From: Lineus longissimus
Taxonomy: Eukaryota > Nemertea > Pilidiophora > Heteronemertea > Lineidae
Direction: 5' to 3'
NCBI RefSeq assembly: GCF_910592395.1
Contig: NC_088318.1
Location: forward strand, 14,324,349-14,388,348
DNA length: 64,000 nucleotides
Below are positions 36,626 to 48,000 of this stretch, piece after piece. How positions within the stretch are numbered: the stretch's first letter is position 1; the number at the start of each line of letters is the position of its first letter. The notes under the pieces are model-generated. The model saw only the letters and a list, made by a program, of their open reading frames with translations, did no database searches and had not been told where the DNA came from. A program made the translations under genes and the position numbers.

Positions 36626-38408
36626 CATACGTCGCCGATCCAGCCTCCAAACCGATTACAGAAATCGAACGATCTAGCTGCGTCTTCATTTCAATTTAAA
36701 CTTACATACAATACACCAGGCGGCAGTAGTTGTCAAATTTAAATCGATCGAGTAAATTAGATTTGAACGTTTCATTCACGTCATTTGTAGTATAGTAAAT
36801 AAATAGTTGCTGTTTTAACAATAGCTATACAGCCCTCACTCGGGTCACATAAACAGGAAGCTGGTGATATTTCAGGCCTGCAGTCCTCGGTCTTACGGTC
36901 ATGAAGGTCATGATGGTCCGGTGGGTCTCCAACTGGAGTAGGCGAGAAGTGGATGTGAGCAATATGCGGGGCAGTGCGGTTGCATCCATCCTGTATAGCT
37001 TCGTTGTCCGGGGTTTATGAAGGCACGAATGCGCCTTCACCTCAAAACGTATCACTCATTAGTATATTCTAGAATTAGTACTCTTCTTATATTCACACCG
37101 AGGCCTTCTAACGGAAACTGAGTGTCAGTGTGTCACCCGTCTCTCTTAGTGCTGATAAGGAAGGACCCTAGGTCATGTTTTCGCGCCAACCGAATCACTG
37201 TGTTGACGGATTTGTGACTTTTGCATCACCAGGGCAATATTTTGTGCCACATAATCAGATAAACCCACAGACGTTTACAAACAAGTTCTACGCGTGCTTG
37301 GCCGTTTCTTATGAAATGTTTTTGTAAGTCAAAAAAGTATCCATGATTAATTGGCGTTGTATCGCTTGATAAAGGTATTGTCAGTATTCGAAAAAGAAAC
37401 TGATGATCAACATGCCATCAAGAATGAATAAGACTGCATGGTCTTCAGAAAGCTTGGTGTACAAAGTCGAACCCGCAACTGCGGCGCCCATGGTGATATC
37501 GAAACAGCCGCGGTGCCGAATCCGGCAATTCCTCATTTGGAAACCGCCATGAAAATGAACGCTGTGAATGCCTCGGCTGATCTTTGTACCCTTTAATATC
37601 GGAGAGTCTTAAATTTATATGTTAAATCATTACTTCTTAACTTCTCCAAGTGAGATATTTTGACATTATAGTCGGCATTTTCGAGAATAAAGCTTTTTGA
37701 ATGCCTGCAAGTGCTCTGATTCTTTGGCTTCTCGACGATTTTCATGTTTCATCGTTTAAACCTGATCAATCACTGTTGATTAAACCAAGTGAATTAGCCA
37801 TAACGTTACGACAGAATGGTCAAAAAGTTTAATCAAATTCATCACAATTTATACTGTTAATTACCCATGGGAGCCCTTGCTCAGATTAACAATGTACACA
37901 CAACATCCGAACATAATGCACGACGTCTTTTTCATGTAGTAGCGCAAAACGTACAATGATGATAACAGCAGTGCATTACAATGCAAATGCATTGCGTGTT
38001 TTGTCATGATTGGGTGAAATATTCCTGGCAATTCACGCAGCTTCATCTCAACTAATAAGAGTACATGTATTTTATGATTAAAATAAACGCAGAGGAATAA
38101 ATGACATTGATGGCGATATATTTTCATAACGTGCTCCGTGATGTTCATTGTTGTGGCAATTTGCAGTATTATTAGTTTGGTACAGAAGGCATGAAGTGAG
38201 GCGAGAATAATGGCGGTTTTGGTGTGACGTATGTGTCATGTGTCAGGGGGGTCAGAAATTAGAAGTGCCACACCGAAATGATATAAAACGTGGTTGATTT
38301 ACATTCGAGGAACATTCGTACGAAAGAATAGGTCAGGCGTAATGAAATTACTCCATGACCACAATGGTTCGCCAGTAACAACTATACGCAGCCTTCGTCA
38401 GATGGAGT

Positions 38409-38447
38409 AGCCCCCCTCCCCGCCACCCTCCCCGCGCCCCTCCCGGA
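38409..38447 (+). repeat. C-rich tract
   Basis: CCCCCCTCCCCGCC and similar runs continue for about 40 bases in otherwise AT-rich DNA. A G-quadruplex is possible on the minus strand. A shorter C-rich tract of like composition lies at 40646-40663. Confidence 0.7.
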
Positions 38448-39581
38448 GTAGACACAATGACGACAAGCGGTGTCGTGAAAGTAGATGTTGTTCCCTTGGA
38501 GTGCGGAGAGTAATCTTCACCGCTGACTGCGGCAGAATGCGGCAGCGGCGACAAGAGAACAAAATCATTTACAGGAGACTACGATTCTTTCACACTATAA
38601 AAGTCTGCATTAATGCCGGTTGAGAAGGACCTCACTAGAGCGAGCTAAGCTAATGAAGTGAACCAAAATTGAGGTCGCATGAAGAAGCTAGATAGCCTAT
38701 GTAAAGTTGCTTGTAAAATTAGATACTGTCACTACCTCACCACTGACCATTTCGTAACTCATGAAATGGTCTCCCCATCCTCACTAGCGGAGGAACAGAA
38801 TTACCCGATCATGGACTTGGCAATATTACAATGATGTCCAACTGATGGAACGACCAGGTTTATAGACATTCCGCCATTGTTCAAATCTCGTGTTTACGAG
38901 CTCAGTTCTCGCGGTACCATTTCGCCGGATGATATTGATGGTTTTGGTGAGTGCTACGAGAATTGGCTGCCAATGCGGCATTGTCCGAAAAGAAATTGGC
39001 CAAGTAAATTTATGTTTGCCAATAATGTGACAACATGACTGAGCATTGAACATTTCTGCAGACATCACTAGGACCGGTGTTAAAGAACATGATAGATATT
39101 TCGTGTCCGCATATGAATGGACAGTGTAACCATACTGGTTTCTTTGATATGATTTTTGTCTTGAAATCAAAACAGTATGTAAGTTCTTATTACTTCTAAT
39201 TGTTCCTGCTGTAGGTAAAAAATGACATACAATTTTATGCAAATCCTGGCAGAGCCACTGTTTCATCGTCAGTTGTTAGTGGAAATAAGTTTTGGGGGGC
39301 ATCTAGTGGCATATAAGAGGTCGGCTGTCACACTGGCTGCCCCAGACTATAGTCCCCTGGTGCTCTTCTCCGCCGCTATGATGGATAGCTGTTGGGATAA
39401 CACGTCAGGCTAATTTGTCTATGCCGCTATCAACATGAACGCGGATCTAATTATGCCTCATTAAGGGCTACCCAACTCAATACCTTCTATGACACGGTAG
39501 CTAGTGAAAGGTGTTAACAAATGACCGCTCAAATGACGTTTCATTTCCATACAGATAGCCTCGAAGCACCCCCAGGGTGTT

Positions 39582-39597
39582 TTGGCAAATTTGCCAA
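39582..39597. repeat. Perfect 16-bp palindrome TTGGCAAATTTGCCAA
   Basis: This exact palindrome has TTGGC/GCCAA half sites separated by six bases. NFI proteins bind TTGGC-N5-GCCAA, so the spacing is one base too long. It could be a dimer site for another factor. Confidence 0.7.
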
Positions 39598-40739
39598 GAA
39601 CGTATCGCTAAGCACGCTGTCAGACTCAGAGGGTGAATTTCAACTTAAATTGAAGAATAAAATATCCGGAACAATGTACATTGATGTATTACATCATCCC
39701 ATAAACCCGGGCTGAACTTGACTGTATCATTGACGTATTATTAAACACCACTGATGGTTTAAAGTCGATTTCAATTTTCAACTCCTCATCAGAGGACAAT
39801 GAATTGCCGATCTATTGCATATCGACCAGGGGTAGTCGCAATCTTTATCCTGTGATTCTCGCTGTCACGCCGGGCGATTCGCAACTATACCCCGGAAGCC
39901 AGGATCTACCGAAGTCCATAAATGGGTCCGGTATTCACGGGTTCCGAATGTTGAAATTTTGGGTTTTGGCCTGTCCCTCGGGCCCTCGGAAGCTGGCCCA
40001 TTGTTCGGGCTCCGCTGTTAGGTCATCAACCCTCTAAGTAACGCAACGGGAAACCAAATAGGTCAACTAACCCATAATCTTCATCGTGGCTCTTATGATT
40101 ACGGTATGGACCATTTGCCCTGGAGTAATTATGACCATCAATGTAATGACAGTCAGGGGTGCCCAAGGAATGCCCACAATATTATTACCTCCGCGATCAT
40201 GCAGCGCTGCGGCCGGCCAAAGACTCTCAAGCCATTTTCACCAGGTTTTCACTCATTACAGAACATTTACACTAAAGACTCCACACCACGCTCTGGGAAT
40301 ACAAATTATTGTAGCTGCTTCAAATGGGGCAGACATAATACCGAATCTGTCACTGCGGACTATTTTTTTCTCTTCAAATCTTGGCGCTTTCTGTTCTTTG
40401 GCCACTCAACCATCTATTGCCATCGCATTACCTGAAAATGATATTCCCCGATGCGCGTACAAAGCGAGCTAAGTATTCCCTGAATCAGGCATGTGCGAAA
40501 TGAACATTTTGTTTCTTTTGAAAATGGGCAGAGGACTCGATAATGCACCGCTCATTTAAAAGCGATTACGTGTTTGGAAATATTCATTGGTCGTTTTGAC
40601 TCATTCCGTGTATTGTTTTTCTTCATGTTTCCTGCTAGTTTCCACCACCCCCCTCCCGCCACCCGTTCTGCCGTGTGGTCTCAGAAATGGCGGCGGGTTC
40701 TACGCACCAAATCCAACCTTACGCATATGCTCTATCTGA

Positions 40740-41100
40740 GCGGCCTAATTTGCATGCTGACTGAAAATCATACCATGCTCTACCAAGCGGCCTAATTTGC
40801 GTTCTGACTGAAAATCTTATCATGATCTACCCAGCGGCCTGATTTGCATGCTGACTGAAAATCATGCCATGCTCTACCAAGCGGCCTAATTTGCGTTCTG
40901 ACTGAAAATCTTATCATGGTCTACCGTGCGGCCTGATTTGCATGCTGACTGAAAATCATGCCATGCTCTACCAAGTGGCCTAATTTGCGTTCTGACTGAA
41001 AATCTTATCATGGTCTACCCAGCGGCCTAATTTGCATGCTGACTGAAAATCTTACCATGCGCTAGCCAGCGGCCTAATTTAGACGCTGACTAGAAAACCT
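40740..41100. repeat. Tandem array of 47-bp units (about 7.7 copies) with 94-bp alternation
   Basis: Units begin at 40740, 40787, 40834, 40881, 40928, 40975, 41022 and 41069, exactly 47 bases apart with no indels. Each starts GCGGCCTAATTTGC or close to it and contains CTGACTGAAAATC. Odd units read ATTTGCATGC and even units ATTTGCGTTC, so the true period is a 94-base dimer. The last unit is partial and diverged. A degenerate half unit may precede it at 40720-40739. There are no spacers between units, so this is a minisatellite and not a CRISPR array. Confidence 0.95.
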
Positions 41101-42989
41101 TTGTGCTCAACACCACAGCCTGCTGAAACAACCAATTCATTTAGGAGAATTGCCAGTATGTAGATTAGACCGAAACGCAGGGCAGGCTTTTTCGCTAGCA
41201 TGCAAATCAACCCATAAAACAATGATAGTCCAGTCCTTCAAGAGATACGGGGAGCAGTACCTGACCCAAATAACTTATTGTCCACTTTCGTATATCGCCG
41301 AAAAGCTTCCATCTTGAACATACAGAGGTATTCTCTCCGTAACCCTGCCATGTCCACCTGAAGTGCCTGGAAAGCTTGGCAATGTCAAAATATTGGGGGT
41401 CAAGACAAATAGCTTCCAAAATCGTTGCATATGCCGGTCACCGCACCACAATCTCTTTGAAGCAAAAAACTGCATCTTTATCTGCATCAAGCTCTTCATT
41501 AACCAATTCGGTCCCTGTCAGCCTTAACAAGATGGATCGGTGCTATCATTTAGCCTCATTACGCACGGTCCGAGACATCGGCACTGATATCTTTAACAGC
41601 TAAACGCTAATACGAAATAGATAGATTCAAGTTCTAGCTTGATAGAGCAGATAGCACATGCCGTGTCCAGTTGCAGTATGAGTGTCTGAAGCAACATACC
41701 TTTTCACTGAAGGCAACATTGATTGGTCGTGTCAGTGGGACGTATATATACTCTAGTGTCACAGATCTAAGACCTTCCTGAATATTGGTAAAGGTTGCCT
41801 GAATGATGGGACATGTGTGTTATACCCATAAATCTTTATAGAACCATCCAAAATTATCTTAAGAGTGGGACCACCTTAAAAACTAATGCGACTTTTCTAG
41901 CCACGATGCGCCCATTATGGCAAATTTTATTATTGAGATCTTTTTTTCTATTTCCTGACAAACTGCATCATAAAAAGATGTTTGAATAATTAAATAACAG
42001 CAGCAATAATCAGATTGAAATAAAGACGCACACAAAGAGATTTATTGTACAAGTGTGCCACCCACGCACGCTAATAATTGTTGCGGTTGTCATTTACGAA
42101 CAGATTTCTTTCCCGTCATGCAAATAGGTTGTCACCAATTGTTTACCCCGGAAGTTGCAATGTCATGTAAATACCCGGATGTATATATCATTTTTGCAGG
42201 TAAAAAAGTGATCGGATATACGCTTGTCGATCCAGAGGCGGTGGCCGTGTGGCTATTATTTTGTTCAACGTCGTGTTAAATACCGTGGGTTTATATTAGG
42301 CGCTGAACGCTGACAAGTTCATACCAAGCCATCACAATCAAAATACTTGCAATGAATTGAGTAGCCGTTGGTTCTCCATCTCTTCCACGTGCCGTGTATG
42401 TTGGGTCAGCGGAACTAGGCCATCACCAAAGAGAGTTTCCAGAACGTTTGCCATCACATTCAGGAGAAAAAATATCAAAGAGTCCCATTACAGGCACAAA
42501 AAAGGTCTACATGTATTATGCAGCTATTGTTAATTAGTACAGAGATCCATGATGCTTAACCAATGTATACTCGAAATAGCGCTGAAGACATGATTTTATA
42601 TCATTCAGAGGTACCTTATGAGAAGTTCTTCCATATCCGATGATCCAAAGACGCAATGCACCTCAGATTGCTGGGGAAGATATGCGAGCTTCTGGTCGTA
42701 GGGATGGAACGTAATGGCATCGGTAATGATCTAAAATCAGGGGTTGATCAAGTGGCTGCCTTATTGTCCTGGTAAAGCCTTTGTGGCATTCTCCGTGTGG
42801 TATTCCCTTTGCCACACTGGGATTACTGGTATGTGGCTTGTGCCAATCAGTCCCACTTTCCTCCCCTTTGGGGCCCCTCATCATCCATCACCCAAACCCC
42901 CAATGTCTGCGACCATTACATGAATTTCATCATGTCCACGACCGGTGGAACAACTCGCCAACACTAATTCTACCCCATTTCATCTAGTC

Positions 42990-43240
42990 ATACATCGTGC
43001 TGTCGTGGGCTGAATTACAGCCAGAAAATAACCCTGGCCAGGAGTAAATCAAACGGGGGACCGGCTAAGTAATTAACTCCACCGCACAGTGTGTCATCGA
43101 ATGAATATTGCCGCCGAATTGGCCGGGTCCGATCATCCATCAATCGCAGTCATCCGTTTTAATCAAGACAATAAACGGCCTGGGCATAATTTTCTAATTC
43201 TGTTAAATCAGGAGAGACAATCGGCTAGTGGTTTCACTGT
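42990..43240. promoter_or_regulatory. Candidate cis-regulatory module
   Basis: GTAATTAAC (43069), CCATCAATC (43137, Pbx/Hox-like), ACAATAAAC (43168, Sox/Fox-like) and several AATTGG/TAAT cores lie in 250 bases of complex, non-repetitive sequence. No open frame of note. Confidence 0.25.
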
Positions 43241-44549
43241 GATGCTATTACATAGAAAAAAATAACAATTATCCAACATATATGTCCAGTGGGTATTCAC
43301 CAAACTTTTCTTCTACAATCTGTCTATGTTTATGATGACCATTGCTTGATAATGTCCACATCAGCCCGACCAAGACATCTTTAGCCAACCTGTGAGACAT
43401 TTATCGTAGAACTGAGGGTGACATCATGATAAGCACCGAAGGGAGAAAGCATATAATTTCTTTAAAGGTTTCATTCATTGACCTCATTGTTGCCTTAAAA
43501 ATGGTGAAATATGAAGAACTCAAAGAATTCTTCACCATCCTTCCCCCTGTCATGCCAGTGCTCCGGCCCGCACGGAAATGGACAACCGCCATATTGGTTT
43601 AATGCTGCCTCTCGGTTGGAGCAATTAACCTAAGTCTTATCTATTTCACAGTGCCACCCAAAATGACCATCAGCAAAATCTTTCATTACATGGAACCATG
43701 AGTATGCCTTAGATAATGACTAGCGCTGGTTATTGCCAATTAAAACTGAGGATGGGTCATTAAGCGCTATATGGCTAATTGACAAGCGTCTTAATGAGAT
43801 TGGCCAATGTTTTACTCGAGCTTCGGCATGCAAACACACATTTCTGACACAGGGAACACCATGTAAGCAAGGCTAGCAACACAGCTTAACACTTTGTTTT
43901 TTAAAGAAAATCTCATAACCGCCAAATGTACGATAATACAATTGAAAAATTGAAATCAATCTGGCCATCAGTCGTGCAGACAGTCTCGCGTGCATCCGGG
44001 GTTTTATTCAACCAGAGCCTTGTTTTGGGCGAAGGCATTTACATATAATACTCCAAAACCTTTGAATGCTGATGTGCAAAGGATATGATGGGGTGAACGG
44101 ATATCAGAGTATACATTCTCTCTGTGAACAACAACACCCAAATTTAGAAGAAGCTGGTCACCGTACATCATTATTAATGGTGGAATCGGTCAATTTGAAG
44201 AGTTGTCTAATGGAGGACGTTCAATTTTGCCAACTCTACAATTTAGCTACCAATATGTTCTTGTGACAACTTTGTCCCTCCTAACGATTTACATGTAATC
44301 AGATATTGTGAGATATAGTGACAACCCTCCAGAAACGTTTTCGAAGAGTTCCGATTCCGTGTTTCAAATTTCCTCACCCGTGTTGCTATTGGGCGTCAGT
44401 AAATATCAAAATGTGCGCTGAATACGGGAGTATCTCGCCTACCTTAATTCTCATGTTTTGCATGCAAACCACGTCGTCTTTTGGCGAAGACATGTTTGTA
44501 TTGTTGGTCTAACTAATGCCCCGCAAACAACAGCCTGTCACCGCTGAAT

Positions 44550-45030
44550 ACAGGACATCATGTTGCCCTGATAATCCGGGTTGGTTATTCCATTGAGGTG
44601 ACAAAATTAGGCGGGTTTAAAGAAAGATAACCGCACATACGCGTCCGTCCATTTTCTGTATAATTTCGGCCGCTGCCTGAGCACTAAATAGGATCTATAG
44701 CACGCTGTTTTAATGCATATCAAACCAAGGGATATTTTCTTAATGAAATCTCTGGATTACACTCAGTCTATACCGGGTTAATTCGTTCATCGCGCCCATC
44801 TCTTCCATACGGAATGAGCCTTTCCATTGGCGAGGACAGTGATTACAGAAAACCGCAAGAAATACTCCCTTTTTCTGCCTGATTAAATGTTGGCTTAGAG
44901 CGACAATGGCTTCGCGCGCGTTTATTTACTACTTGAGCATCAATGAAATTAGTCCAGTATCTAATTTAGGGACCCGATTTCTTCCACGGTCCCAGTGCGC
45001 TGCGATGACAATAACCACAGACTCCCATCT
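44550..45030. promoter_or_regulatory. Candidate cis-regulatory module upstream of Irx
   Basis: Three RUNX-type sites (AACCGCA at 44629 and 44851, AACCACA at 45013), two Otx-type sites (TAATCC at 44572, GGATTA at 44754), a Sox-type ACAATGG (44903) and several TAAT cores fall within 480 bases. The segment is more mixed in composition than its surroundings and has no coding signal. It is a motif-density argument only. Confidence 0.3.
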
Positions 45031-48000
45031 GGTTTTAATACGGAGTTCGAATGGAGAAGAAATTAGGATTCCTCGGGGTTGATTTTGCATTCACGGGGTT
45101 TCAATCGGGCGGCGGTGGCCGGTACAATACGACCCGAAAATCAGAAGGAGTCATGTCGAAATTAGTTCTTCGCGACAAAGGTGTGATGTTCACAAAAGCT
45201 TTGGATATGAATAATGCATTTTGGAGCAAGACGCTTTCATGGTACCCATATATTATAACCGGTAATAATGCTCACACAAAATTGACTATAATTAGCTCAA
45301 AGGGTGGCTATAGATGGCACAATGCGTTGATATGGACACCGGGTTTATATAGTTTGCTTTAGACGGTTGCAGCCCATCATTATCCAGTCAATTCGCTTGT
45401 TAAACTCGCGGCCAAAGATGGATACAAGCAGGGAAAGGTCCGTGCCATTGTTGGAGCAATTCCGCACCCGGTCCGGCGTAGCTCCGCATCAGATCGCTTC
45501 AGCGGCGTCATGGGATTATACGACCAGTGAAGCGACTGACGGACCCCGCTCGTCCCAACGGACTTACTATGTCAACACGTTTGTAATAACTTGTAGACGG
45601 ACCTTACTGATCATGTTGACTCACTTTATGATATGTTTACTGTAGGAACTGGTCCTTTATTTTCGTGATATTTAGATGGGTTGAGCGTGAAAATTGAACA
45701 GCGCTAATGCCGGCCTGCAAACTTGGGGCAAATCATTGTAAACTCTACCAACACAAAGGTCACTCATTAGTAAGCGATAAGTTTATGCGTTGTTCCTTTA
45801 ATAGTTTCAATTTGTTAGTTTGGTCAGAAACAGCGTGAGAAAATTGACAAGACGGACACGTTGTGTAATTAGTTAACAGAAAGGTTTAACAATGGGGACA
45901 TCGTGTCCTTGTCTATGGGATGAGATATGTGTCCAGACCGACTGACAAAGTTACAGGGAATGAAGCCGATCGTATGATGGTTTTTTGCACCGAAGTACTT
46001 CAGTACTAGGTTCCCAACTTTCAGAAAAATGTGAGTGATCGTCTGAAGCATATATATTGTAAGCTACAGATTTTACAGGTCTGGATGACTTTTGAACTTC
46101 GGCATACATGTACACGGGATAATGTACATTGTAGGCCAGGCAGCGGTACATAATGGTTAATGCAATGAGCAAGTTAAAAATATGCAATTGGCGAACGGGA
46201 CTGTTTTGCAAACTTTGATTTTACCGGGATTAGTTAGTATCATGAAGTTAATCCACAAATTTCACACGCGTCGTCGAAGTTGTGCAAAATTTAACGCTAC
46301 AAATCTTGAGTCTTAACCCTGTTATTGTGACTGGAGAAAACGGACACGAAAGCTGATGTTCCTGGGGCCAGATGTCACAAGATAATACAAGAAAATTTTA
46401 ATTAGCGCTGCCGAATGCAAATTAGTGCCATCAACAAAGCGGGCATTACATTACTGTGGCGTTGGAGACGCAGCACGTTGTCCCGAATTAGATTAAAATC
46501 AAATCACACAATGTCTGTGCTCACAGAAATAATTTAGCCCTAGAAAAACCGGTCAGAATTCAAATGTGTTAATCCCTGGTACTCGGTGGCGAGTGTGTGG
46601 TGTTCGGGTTCGTCATATTCCCTGCAGCCTGGACAGTTGGGACCAGCCCCCAGCAATTATGAGGTGACAGCACTGCCGGGATTAGGGCGACGACATGCGT
46701 GATGCCCACTTCTCGGCCGTGTTCATCCGCAGGACGTTTAGGCAGCATGCAGCCAAATACGGCGAATAGGCCAACTTGGTGTGGAGATATCACTCCTAGG
46801 GACAGAAAAAAACGATCATATCACCCAAGAAAAAGGGCTATATTTTCTTTATAACCTGACCGTCGGCATATTTGGCCTCGCTTGCGCTATCTCTTCAACT
46901 TAAACAAAAACAAAGGAAACTCCAAAAGCGTAGAATTGAAAACTGAGAAAGTTGTCATGGAGCGAAAACGACCTGTGTTTTGATTTGCAAAGCTCGGTGA
47001 ATCGGAAGGAGTCGGGATGTTCGGGCAACTCATGAACAGCGAGAGAATGTTTAGCCCCATTGTTCCGGTGCGGTTCGTCGCGATAGCGGGGCAAAGGAAC
47101 GCATGTATTCAAAACCACAATAAGAGTTTTGCATCTTATTAAAGTCTGATGTAGATTTTCGAAAGAAGTTTGATGCGCCTTTAGAATTTAACGTGTAGCA
47201 ATCAGTCGAGTCTTTTCAGGGCGCAAATCATTTAAATTTGGCTTCATTGATGGGGTGCGATGTGGAATCCTGTTAGCCTTTTAGGAACACGCAAGTCATT
47301 TAACCCTTTTTTGGTTGGAGTCCAAAACGGATAAGGAAAGTACAGAACTCTATGTATGTAAAAGATGAAGAAAATATGTCTAACAGGTTGACGGAGTTGT
47401 GGCCTATATTCAAATGGCCGCCAAGATGGCTGCAATCCAACCGCCATCACGAGGTAAGGCCCAAGCGTTGCACATGATGTACCTGGTCAGATTAGACAAG
47501 GGATGTGAGGGTTTCTTGGGGCAAGAACGGCCGGAAAAGGCCAACTGGGGAAAGTGCCACGGATCTCTGGTGGCAGAATTGGCACGTTTTAACAAGGGAA
47601 GTGACCATTTGCTGAAAGATTGGCAATGTTCGGCCACGGAATAAGACGAAAGAGACTCATCGTATTGGTGAATGAAGGTTTATACAATGTGTGTCTCTGG
47701 TCAAGGGCCAAAGCAAAAAACAAGTGTTCGCCTCGCATGAAGTTGTAATTCTTGAGTGTTCTATTTCAGAGATGAACAAAGTGGTGTTGGACAGGTAGAT
47801 CTGTCATGGAATGGATACACTGTTCCCTCCGGGGGTAGGCTCGATAGTGTAAAACAATAAACTGAACTAATCAGAGTTTATCCTTGCGGGGATAAGGTGC
47901 GGAATATTGTATATCAAGAGTGGCCCGGCACCCGGGGCGGAGTCAGAGGTTACACAAATCCCGACAGGAAGTTATGAAAGCTCGCATGCGCACTAGGGTT

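Larger units (their letters stand above)
36626..40739. other. Gene-free DNA upstream of Irx, proximal part
   Basis: No gene seen. It includes the C-rich tract at 38409, a nine-base-arm hairpin GACCATTTC...GAAATGGTC at 38745-38771, the 16-base palindrome at 39582 and a GC-richer segment at 39820-40030. Open frames of up to 146 codons (38826-39266, minus) have no recognisable domain. Confidence 0.6.

Noticed and set aside
40740-41100. CRISPR-like regular spacing of repeats
   Set aside because: Units are contiguous with no unique spacers, the genome is animal, and units differ in an alternating way; it is a minisatellite.
47399-47644. 81-codon frame beginning at a CCAAGATGGC word, with a mirrored 75-codon frame on the other strand
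   Set aside because: Open on both strands, which points to low stop density and not to coding; the start word is a YY1-like site.
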